A DNA stretch of 61,551 bases from Marmoricola sp. (GTDB lineage: Bacteria; Actinomycetota; Actinomycetes; Propionibacteriales; Nocardioidaceae). The DNA lies in assembly GCA_025965315.1 (NCBI GenBank), contig JAOPXD010000173.1:1-61551 (forward strand), in the 5' to 3' direction. Made by a program: the position numbers and the translations under genes. The notes under the pieces were generated by a model. The model was not told the origin of the DNA and did not search any database. It saw nothing but the letters and a program-made list of their open reading frames with translations. This document shows, piece after piece, positions 44,253-51,425 of this stretch; the stretch's first letter is position 1; every line of letters begins with the position of its first letter.

Positions 44253-44762
44253 TCAGACGATCCGGTCGAGCAGACCGGTGTCGACGTCGTACATGAAGCC
44301 GCCGACCGGGATCGTGTCCGGGATCAGCGGGTGCGCAAGCACCTTCGCGACGTCGTGCTTCAGCGTCCCGACCTGGTCGGTGATCACGTGGAACTCGTGC
44401 CAGGAGGCGTCCTGACCGGCTGAGGCGCTGACCCGCTCCTGCAGCTCGGCCTCGGTGTTGGAGGCCATCGCGCAGCGGGTGTGCGGAACGATCAGGATCC
44501 TGGTCACCTGGAGCAGGTGCACGCCGAGGACGAGCGCCTCGAGCGCCTGCTCGGTCACCCGGCCGCCCGGGTTCCGGAAGATCTTCGCGTCGCCGGCCTG
44601 CAGCCCGAGCATCCCGAGCGGGTCGATCCGCGAGTCCATGCAGGTCACCAGCGCGACCCCGGCATGGGCGACGCCGTCGAAGCCGGCCAGCTTGAAGTCG
44701 TCCGCGAACTCGCGGTTGGCAGCCAGCAGGTCGTCGAAGTCAGCAGAGGTTTCCGGGCTCAC
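44253..44762 (-). CDS. Beta-class carbonic anhydrase
   Basis: A 169-aa zinc enzyme interconverting CO2 and bicarbonate. Zinc ligands Cys41 (in CMDSRID, with the Asp43/Arg45 dyad), His94 and Cys97 (in HTRC) are all present. It is the short clade seen in actinobacteria and Mycobacterium (Rv1284-like). GTG start 7 nt after a minus-strand TAACCT box. It ends convergent to the LLM gene, 7 nt away. Confidence 0.95.
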   Translation of the reverse strand: MSPETSADFDDLLAANREFADDFKLAGFDGVAHAGVALVTCMDSRIDPLGMLGLQAGDAKIFRNPGGRVTEQALEALVLGVHLLQVTRILIVPHTRCAMASNTEAELQERVSASAGQDASWHEFHVITDQVGTLKHDVAKVLAHPLIPDTIPVGGFMYDVDTGLLDRIV

Positions 44763-44769
44763 GCGTCAG

Positions 44770-44775
44770 AGGTTA
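44770..44775 (-). promoter_or_regulatory. -10 box of a probable leaderless transcript (carbonic anhydrase)
   Basis: Minus-strand TAACCT lies 7 nt before the GTG, without a ribosome-binding site. Confidence 0.4.
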
Positions 44776-44824
44776 GTGCAGAGCAGGCCGCGATCGGCGG
44801 TGACGTCGCGCACACCGCGGGAGG

Positions 44825-45724
44825 TCAGCTCGCGGTGACGGTCCGGGCCTCGTAGCGCCGTACCGGCTTCGTGGCCTTGCCGCAGGACTCCGGGCGCTCG
44901 CCGTCGTCCCAGGACCGCACGGCCACCCACCAGCGGCGGCCGTCGCGGTGGCGCACCGACCAGGCGTCGACCTCGGGCAGCACCTCGAGGTCGTCCACGC
45001 CGAGGATCCCCTCGGTCCGGCGTACGTGCTCCTCGGCGACCTGGGCACCTGAGGACCACGTCGAACGGCCGCGGTAGCCGGTCAGCTCGACCTCGCCGCG
45101 CTCGGCGGCGGCCAGCAGTGCGGCCCCGTCGAGGACCCTGCCGTGCAGCACGCCGGCGGGGAGCAGCACCGTGGTCGCAGCAAGCCGGTGCCCGGAGGTG
45201 TGGGTGACTTCCCAGACCTGGTCGGGGTGCGACTCCACGGTGCTCAGCGCGACCGGGCGGCCGAGGCGGGCGCAGCAGGTGTCACGGGTCCCGTTGGTGC
45301 AGACCAGCAGCTGGGGAACCGTGGAGACGGTCAGCTCGGGCAGCGACGCCCGTACGCCGGCCAGGTCGCCGGACGCGACCGCGGCCCAGTCGAGGTCGAG
45401 GAGCCGCTGCGGCTCGGCGATCGTGCCGATCAGCAACCACGAGCTGCCGGGACGGGTGTACGCGACCATGACCTCGCGGGCGGTCACGGACCCCGCGTCC
45501 GCGTGCCGACCCGGACGGCGGACCAGGGACGGGCGGACCCCGGCGGCGCCGGCGGCGGACTCGATCGCCCGGCCGAGGTCGGGGTCGAGGTGCGAGTTGG
45601 TCCACGCCTTCGCACCCCACGGGCCGTTCTGCTCCAGGCACACCCAGGCGACCGCATCCGGCGCAGATCCGATCAGGGGCTCGTCCACAGCCGCGCTGGC
45701 CTCGCTGCAGGCGGGTTCGATCAT
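44825..45724 (-). CDS. Sucrase/ferredoxin-like family protein
   Basis: A 299-aa protein of the Suc_Fer-like (Pfam sucrase/ferredoxin-like) family: NGPWGAKAW near the start, the thioredoxin-fold ferredoxin motif LLVCTNGTRDTCCARLGRP, VWEVTHTSGHRLAATTVLLPAG, and EEHVRRTEGI. It may bind a 2Fe-2S cluster through the C-terminal cysteines (CTN..., DTCC, and CGKAT late). Its ATG overlaps the MFS stop by 4 nt (ATGA). Role unknown. Confidence 0.85.
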   Translation of the reverse strand: MIEPACSEASAAVDEPLIGSAPDAVAWVCLEQNGPWGAKAWTNSHLDPDLGRAIESAAGAAGVRPSLVRRPGRHADAGSVTAREVMVAYTRPGSSWLLIGTIAEPQRLLDLDWAAVASGDLAGVRASLPELTVSTVPQLLVCTNGTRDTCCARLGRPVALSTVESHPDQVWEVTHTSGHRLAATTVLLPAGVLHGRVLDGAALLAAAERGEVELTGYRGRSTWSSGAQVAEEHVRRTEGILGVDDLEVLPEVDAWSVRHRDGRRWWVAVRSWDDGERPESCGKATKPVRRYEARTVTAS

Positions 45725-47508
45725 CCGGAGATTCCGATCAGGGGAGAAGTGGCAGCACCGCGGGTCGCAGCACCCCTGAACAGTACGAGGGCGAGCACCC
45801 CTGCGATCACGGCGCAGAGTGACGCTCCGATGAAGATCGCGTGCAGCTGCTCGACCCCGGCGCCCTGGAGCAGGTTGTCGAAGGCGTCGCAGCGTGTCAG
45901 ACCGCCGCCGCAGACCTTCCCCGGGGACGGGAAGTCGCCGGAGACCGCGTAGTAGCGCCGCAGCCCGATCGTGGTCAGTGCCGAGATGCCGATCAGCATG
46001 CCGACCATCCGGCTCACGACCAGCAGCGCGCTGGTGACTCCGTGGGCTGCCGCATCGGTGGTCGCGAGCAGAGCTGCGTTGACCGGCGCCAGTGCGAGCC
46101 CGAAGCCGAGACCGGTCAGCAGCAGCACCGGTCCCGACGCCAGGTGGTGGTGCAGGACGTCGACTCCCCAGGTACTCATCCGCCAGAAGCCGATCGCGGT
46201 GAGCAGCATCCCTCCCGAGGCGATCGCGCCGGCGGGCACGGACCGCAGCAACCAGCCACCGAGCAGCGCGCCGATCGGCAGCGCCACCAGCAGCTCGACC
46301 AGCACCAGCGCAGCCTTGATCTGGGAGTCGCCGTACACGCTGACCCGGGCGAAGACCGGGATGTCGACCAGGGCCGCGATCAACGCCGCCCCGATGAAGA
46401 AGCTGACCAGGAGCCCGCCCCAGGCCGGGCGCTCGACGAAGGAGCCGCGGGGGATCAGCGGCGCGGGGGCGCGGCGGTGGTGCACGCCGAACGCGATCAG
46501 GGCGACGGCGGCGAGCGCGAGATACCAGGAGCCGGCGGGGGAGAGGACCTCGATCGACGGGTTCGCGGTCGAGAACGCCAGGATCACGCCGCCGAGCACG
46601 ACCGCCAGCAGCAGCGCGCCGAGCAGGTCGGCCTGCTTCACGGTGCCCCACCAGTCCCGGACGGCGAAGAACGGCCGGGGCGCGAGCAGCAGCCAGCCGG
46701 CGAGCAGCAGCCCGAGCGCGATCGCGACCAGGCCGACCTGGGACCACCAGATCGAGGTCGAGGACCCGAACGGGACGAACGGTCCGCCCCACTGCACCGA
46801 GGTGACCAGGGCCGTCGGCTGGCGCATCACCAGGAGCAGAGCGGTGATCCAGAGGGCGGCGAGCAGCAGGCCGATCAGGTCGGGTCGGGAGTGGTCTCGA
46901 CTGCGCTCGACCGGCAGTTCTTGCGGGGCTTGCCGGCCGAGGGCCGAGATCGCCGCGGCCAGGACGAGTCCGACGGTGAGGTTGATCCAGAAGATGTCAC
47001 GCCAGCTGCCGAAGGCCAGTACGACGGCGCCGTACAGCGGGCCGATCACGCTGCCGAGCTCCTGCACCGCGCCGACGACGCCGAGCGGGACGCCGCGGCG
47101 TTCCACGGGGTAGATGTCGGCCACCAGCGCCAGCGTCACCGGGACCAGTCCACCACCACCGATGCCCTGCAGGAAGCGTCCGGTGACCAGGCTCGGCAGG
47201 TCGTACGCGGCCGCGGTGATCAACGACCCGAACCCGAAGATCACCAGCGAGACGACCAGGACGGGAAGCCGCCCGCGGAGGTCGGCGATCCGACCGATCA
47301 GCGGGAGCATCGCGACGTACCCGAGCAGGAAGCCGCTGATGATCGGTGCCGCGCGCTGAAGCTGCTCGCCCGACAGCCCGACCGAGCTCATCATGTCGGG
47401 TAGCGAGAGCACCACGACGTAGGTGTCGGCGGCGGCGAACGCCACCGCGACCGCTGCGAGCGCGAGCAGGATGCTCGAGCCCGACGGCCTGGACCGGACC
47501 TGGCTCAC
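45721..47508 (-). CDS. MFS transporter, DHA2-like
   Basis: A 595-aa protein with about 14-16 helices. LIGRIADLRGRLPVL is motif A, and LQGIGGGGLVPVTLALVADIYPVERRG matches the DHA2 helix 4-5 region, followed by GPLYGAVVLAFGSWRDIFWINL (motif C and W-R-W/I-F-Y-I-N equivalent). A central soluble loop and extra helices make it longer than usual. It may export a lipid or drug. GTG start overlaps the stop of the lipoprotein gene by 4 nt, the association seen in mycobacteria between LprG-type lipoproteins and the P55 MFS exporter. Confidence 0.9.
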   Translation of the reverse strand: MSQVRSRPSGSSILLALAAVAVAFAAADTYVVVLSLPDMMSSVGLSGEQLQRAAPIISGFLLGYVAMLPLIGRIADLRGRLPVLVVSLVIFGFGSLITAAAYDLPSLVTGRFLQGIGGGGLVPVTLALVADIYPVERRGVPLGVVGAVQELGSVIGPLYGAVVLAFGSWRDIFWINLTVGLVLAAAISALGRQAPQELPVERSRDHSRPDLIGLLLAALWITALLLVMRQPTALVTSVQWGGPFVPFGSSTSIWWSQVGLVAIALGLLLAGWLLLAPRPFFAVRDWWGTVKQADLLGALLLAVVLGGVILAFSTANPSIEVLSPAGSWYLALAAVALIAFGVHHRRAPAPLIPRGSFVERPAWGGLLVSFFIGAALIAALVDIPVFARVSVYGDSQIKAALVLVELLVALPIGALLGGWLLRSVPAGAIASGGMLLTAIGFWRMSTWGVDVLHHHLASGPVLLLTGLGFGLALAPVNAALLATTDAAAHGVTSALLVVSRMVGMLIGISALTTIGLRRYYAVSGDFPSPGKVCGGGLTRCDAFDNLLQGAGVEQLHAIFIGASLCAVIAGVLALVLFRGAATRGAATSPLIGISG

Positions 47509-48224
47509 GGGGTGGAGATCGTGACGTTCTTGTTGTAGTCGCTGAACACCAGGTCGTAGGTGACCGCTCCGGAGCTGGCGAAGAAGTCGCCGGTGACGCT
47601 GAGGGTGGTCAGCACGCCCTGGTCGTCGATCCCGACCACGGTCTTGTAGGTCCCGGTCCCGTTCGCGCTCGGGATGATCGGCTTGACCAGCGCCCCGGTG
47701 AGCGTGCCGGCGTACGTCGTCACCACGGTCTTGCCGTTGCGCGACTGGCCGGTCTTGGTGGCCCCGGTCAGCTTGAGCAGCAGGCCGGAGATGCCGTGGG
47801 AGCGGTCGGCGAAGTCGGCCGGGTCGGGTGCGCCGTACTCACCCGGGTTGATGACCGTGTACGACGTCGTGAGCGGCAGCTTGGCGTGCACCTTCCCGTT
47901 GAGCGAGACGATCGGGACGTTGGCGGTGAGGCCGCTGATGTGCACCTTCACGTTGCCCTCGAACGCCGGCTGGTGGGTCAGCGTCCCGTCGGCGCCGAGT
48001 ACGGCGTCGCCGCTGGTCGGGGTCGCCTTCGTGGTCATCGTCAGGTGCACGCTGGACGCCGCGTCGAAGTTCTTCTTCGCCTTGGCCAGTGCTGCAGCGA
48101 CCGCTGCGCCACCGCCCGACGTGGAACCGCCCGAGCTGCCACCGCAACCGGCGAGCAGCGCAGCGAGGGCGACGGTCACGGCGACCAGGACGGTGAGGCG
48201 CCGGTACGACGGAGCAAGAATCAT
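47505..48224 (-). CDS. LppX_LprAFG-type lipoprotein
   Basis: A 239-aa lipoprotein: basic start, hydrophobic helix, lipobox LLAGC at about residue 27, then a Gly/Ser linker. The mature domain (KKNFDAASSVHLTMTTKA, GDAVLGADGTLTHQPAFEGNVKVHI, PVVSLNGKVHAKLPLT-like block, FFASSGAVTYDLVFSDYN) matches the LprG/LppX fold that carries acylated lipids in its pocket. With the overlapping MFS gene it recalls the mycobacterial lprG-p55 lipid-export pair. Start ATG lies 4 nt after the parC stop, so it may be co-transcribed with parC. Confidence 0.88.
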   Translation of the reverse strand: MILAPSYRRLTVLVAVTVALAALLAGCGGSSGGSTSGGGAAVAAALAKAKKNFDAASSVHLTMTTKATPTSGDAVLGADGTLTHQPAFEGNVKVHISGLTANVPIVSLNGKVHAKLPLTTSYTVINPGEYGAPDPADFADRSHGISGLLLKLTGATKTGQSRNGKTVVTTYAGTLTGALVKPIIPSANGTGTYKTVVGIDDQGVLTTLSVTGDFFASSGAVTYDLVFSDYNKNVTISTP

Positions 48225-48228
48225 GGCG

Positions 48229-50697
48229 TCAGCCTGCCACGTGCCCGAGCGGACCGGCACATGCCGTGACCGGTTGGCTTCCGGGTGTCCCGGAGCCGTC
48301 GCGACGGCCGTCGGCCTCGGGCAGGTCGACCGGTGCGCCGCTGGCAGCGGCAGCGCGCGCAGGAGCCTGTCCGGCCCAGGCGAACACCAGGGTGTCCTCG
48401 CCGCGCAGGAACCGGTGGCAGCGGACACCGCCGGTGGCCCGTCCCTTGGGCGGGTACTCCGTGAAGGGGGTCACCTTCACCGAGCCTGCTTCGGTGCCGG
48501 GCAGCGCGCTGCTGGCCCCGGAGATCGTCACGACCACGGACTCGGCGGGGTCGACCGCGCCGAACCAGGTCGCCTGCGCCGTACCCGCGAGCTTGATGCC
48601 GGCGATACCGCCGCCCGAGCGGCCCTGCGGCCGTACGGACGCAGCACCGAAGTGCAGCAGCTGCGCGTCGTCGGTGATGAAGCACAGGGTCTCCTCGCCG
48701 GTGGCGAGCTGGACCGCTCCGACGACGCTGTCGCCGTCCTTGAGCGCGATCACGTCCCAGTCGTCCTTGTTGCTCAGGTACTCCGGGTTGACCCGCTTCA
48801 CGATGCCCTGGGCGGTGCCGAGGGCGATTCCGGGGGAGTCCCCAGCACCCGGAGAGCCAGGGAAGGTGGTGAGCGCGAGCGGCTTCTCGTCGGCGTCCAG
48901 GGTCAGGAACTCCCCGACGGGGGCGCCGCCCTGGAGGTTCGGATCGCTCGCCGTGCTCGGCAGCGTGGGCAGGTCCAGGACCCCGAGCTTGATGACCCGA
49001 CCGGCGGTGGTCAGCACACCCACCTCGCCGCGGGCGGTACTGCGTACCGCCGACACGATCACGTCGTGGCGAACCCGCGCGCCACCCTCGCCCGGAGGTT
49101 CGACGTCGGTGCTCCGGGCCAGCAGCCCGCTCGAGGACAGGTAGACGTGGCACGGGTCGTCGGCCACCTCGAGCGGCGTCGCCGACGAGGTGGTCACCAC
49201 CCCGGACGCCTCGAGCAGGACCGTACGACGCGGGGTGCCGTAGGTCTTGGCGACCTCCGCGAGCTCGTCGGAGACGACCTTGCGCAGCCGGGCCTCGTCG
49301 CCGAGGATCTCGTCGAGCCCGGCGATCGTGGCGAGCAGCTCGTCGCGCTCCTTGTCGAGCTCGAGCTTCGAGAACCGGGTCAGCCGGCGCAGCGGCATGT
49401 CCAGGATGTAGTTGGCCTGGATCTCGGTCAGGTCGAAGACCGACATCAGCCGCTCGCGGGCGGCCTCGGCGTTGTCGCTGGTCCTGATCAGCTGGATGAC
49501 CTCGTCGATGTCGAGGATCGCCAGCAGCAGGCCGTCGACCAGGTGCAGCCGGTCGGCGGCCTTGTTCCTGCGGTACGTCGAGCGCCGGCGTACGACCTCG
49601 AAGCGGTGCGCCAGGAAGACCTCGAGCATTTCCTTGAGGCCCAGCGTGCGCGGCTGGCCGTCGACCAGGGCGACCGCGTTGATGCCGAAGGAGTCCTCCA
49701 GCGGGGTGCTCTTGAACAGCTGCTCGAGGAGAGCCTCGGGGTGGAAGCCGTTCTTGACCTCGATGACCAGCCGCAGGCCCTTCTCGCGGTCGGTGAGGTC
49801 CTTGACGTCGGCGATGCCCTGGAGCTTCTTGGCCTGGACGAGCTTCTTGATCGCCTCGATCACGCGCTCGGTGCCGACGCCGTACGGGAGCTCGGTGACC
49901 ACGATGCCCTTGCGCCGCGTGCTGACCGACTCGATCCGGGTGGTGGCACGCATCTTGAACGAACCGCGGCCGGTGTCGTAGGCATCGCGGACCCCGTCGA
50001 GTCCGATGATCTTGCCGCCGGTCGGGAGGTCCGGGCCGGGGATGAAACGCATCAGGGCGTCCAGGTCCGCGTTCGGGTGCGTGATCAGGTGCCGTAGTGC
50101 CTGGACGACCTCGATCAGGTTGTGCGGGGCCATGTTGGTGGCCATCCCGACCGCGATGCCGGCGGCACCGTTGACGACCAGGTGCGGGATCGCGGCCGGA
50201 AGTACCGAAGGCTCCACCTCGCGGCCGTCGTAGTTGGCCCGGAAGTCGACGGTGTCCTCGTCGATGGTGCTCGTCATCGCCAGGGCAGCCGGCGCCATCC
50301 GGGCTTCGGTGTACCGCATCGCCGCCGGAGAGTCGTCGGGAGAACCAAAGTTTCCGTGGCCGTCGATCATCGGCACCCGCAGCGACCAGGCCTGGGCCTG
50401 ACGAACCAGGGCGTCGTAGATCGCCGTGTCGCCGTGCGGGTGGAACCGACCCATGGTCTCGCCGACCACCCGGGAGGACTTCACGTGACCGCGGTCGGGA
50501 CGCAGGCCCATGTCGTGCATCGCGTACAGGATCCGACGCTGCACCGGCTTCAGCCCGTCGCGCGCGTCGGGCAGGGCCCGGGCGTAGATGACCGAGTAGG
50601 CGTACTCCAGGAAGCTGGCCCGCATCTCGTCGCCGACATCGATGTCGACGATGTGTTCCTCGAAGTCTTCGGGCGGTGCTGCGCTACGACGTGCCAT
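48229..50697 (-). CDS. parC: DNA topoisomerase IV subunit A
   Basis: The DNA-cleaving subunit that works with ParE. 822 aa. Active-site Tyr129 is in AAMRYTEAR, preceded by MGRFHPHGDTAIYDALVRQAQ (quinolone-resistance region, Thr91 at the usual Ser position). LPYGVGTERVIE, ILDMPLRRLTRFSKLEL and a C-terminal half of repeated beta blades (GARVRHDVIVSAV; GGGIAGIKLAG) match the GyrA/ParC C-terminal domain; no canonical GyrA box (QRRGGKG) was seen, fitting ParC. The ATG is chosen because the longer frame adds unrelated residues. Confidence 0.94.
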   Translation of the reverse strand: MARRSAAPPEDFEEHIVDIDVGDEMRASFLEYAYSVIYARALPDARDGLKPVQRRILYAMHDMGLRPDRGHVKSSRVVGETMGRFHPHGDTAIYDALVRQAQAWSLRVPMIDGHGNFGSPDDSPAAMRYTEARMAPAALAMTSTIDEDTVDFRANYDGREVEPSVLPAAIPHLVVNGAAGIAVGMATNMAPHNLIEVVQALRHLITHPNADLDALMRFIPGPDLPTGGKIIGLDGVRDAYDTGRGSFKMRATTRIESVSTRRKGIVVTELPYGVGTERVIEAIKKLVQAKKLQGIADVKDLTDREKGLRLVIEVKNGFHPEALLEQLFKSTPLEDSFGINAVALVDGQPRTLGLKEMLEVFLAHRFEVVRRRSTYRRNKAADRLHLVDGLLLAILDIDEVIQLIRTSDNAEAARERLMSVFDLTEIQANYILDMPLRRLTRFSKLELDKERDELLATIAGLDEILGDEARLRKVVSDELAEVAKTYGTPRRTVLLEASGVVTTSSATPLEVADDPCHVYLSSSGLLARSTDVEPPGEGGARVRHDVIVSAVRSTARGEVGVLTTAGRVIKLGVLDLPTLPSTASDPNLQGGAPVGEFLTLDADEKPLALTTFPGSPGAGDSPGIALGTAQGIVKRVNPEYLSNKDDWDVIALKDGDSVVGAVQLATGEETLCFITDDAQLLHFGAASVRPQGRSGGGIAGIKLAGTAQATWFGAVDPAESVVVTISGASSALPGTEAGSVKVTPFTEYPPKGRATGGVRCHRFLRGEDTLVFAWAGQAPARAAAASGAPVDLPEADGRRDGSGTPGSQPVTACAGPLGHVAG

Positions 50698-50777
50698 GGG
50701 CGCATTCTCCCAACAGGTGCGGGTATTGCCGTGCAGGGGCACGCTCGCAGAGGGTGTTGATTGACGAAGGAGCGCAC

Positions 50778-51407
50778 ATGGCAACGGTCATCACGCACGC
50801 GGTCGCCTCGCTGGACGGCTACATCGCAGATCCTGCGGACGAGGTCGGCCCGCTGTTCGACTGGTACTTCAACGGCGACGTGGACCTGTACGGCGGTCAG
50901 GGCGGGTGGAAGTTCCAGGTCAGCCGGGCCTCCTTCGAGTACGTCGACCCGTTCTGGCGCTCCTGCGGCGCGATGGTGATCGGGCGTCGCCTCTTCGACC
51001 TGACCAACGGCTGGAACGGGGTGCCCTCGGTGGGGGACCGCGTGTTCGTGGTCACCCACCAGGCCCCGACGGACTGGGTGCCGAGCGAGACGCTGCACGC
51101 CGAGGACGCGCCGTTCACGTTCGTGACCACCGGGGTCGCCGATGCGATCGCCCAGGCTGTTGCGGTGGCCGGTGACCGGGTCGTGGCGGTGGCTGCCGGG
51201 GACGTCGGCGGCCAGGTGATCGCGGCCGGGCTCGCCGACGAGGTCGCCATCGACCAGGTCCCGGTGGTCCTCGGGTCCGGTAGGTCGTACTTCGGGTCCG
51301 GACTCGGCCCGACGTACCTGCTGGAGGACCCGCACGTGGTCGTTCGCGGCGAACGGGTGCTGCACCTGCGGTACCGGGTCCGCGCCAGTCATCTCGCTGT
51401 CAGCTGA
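50778..51407 (+). CDS. Dihydrofolate reductase family protein (RibD C-terminal-like)
   Basis: A 209-aa NADPH-binding reductase-like protein: VITHAVASLDGYIADPADEVGPLFDWY, GAMVIGRRLFDLTNGW, VFVVTHQAP, and VAAGDVGGQVIAAGLADEVAIDQVPVVLGSGRSYFGSG. These match the RibD_C/DHFR-like group, which is not true FolA. GAAGGAG precedes the ATG. It diverges from parC. Substrate unknown. Confidence 0.88.
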   Translation: MATVITHAVASLDGYIADPADEVGPLFDWYFNGDVDLYGGQGGWKFQVSRASFEYVDPFWRSCGAMVIGRRLFDLTNGWNGVPSVGDRVFVVTHQAPTDWVPSETLHAEDAPFTFVTTGVADAIAQAVAVAGDRVVAVAAGDVGGQVIAAGLADEVAIDQVPVVLGSGRSYFGSGLGPTYLLEDPHVVVRGERVLHLRYRVRASHLAVS

Positions 51408-51413
51408 GACCGC

Positions 51414-51419
51414 TACATT
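51414..51419 (+). promoter_or_regulatory. -10 box of a probable leaderless transcript (GNAT-ACS fusion)
   Basis: TACATT lies 6 nt before the GTG start; no Shine-Dalgarno sequence. Confidence 0.5.
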
Positions 51420-51425
51420 TCAGGG

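Noticed and set aside
45841..50097. Long plus-strand frames (520 and 807 codons) over MFS, lipoprotein and parC
   Set aside because: Shadows of genes with strong motifs on the minus strand; no ribosome-binding sites, biased composition.
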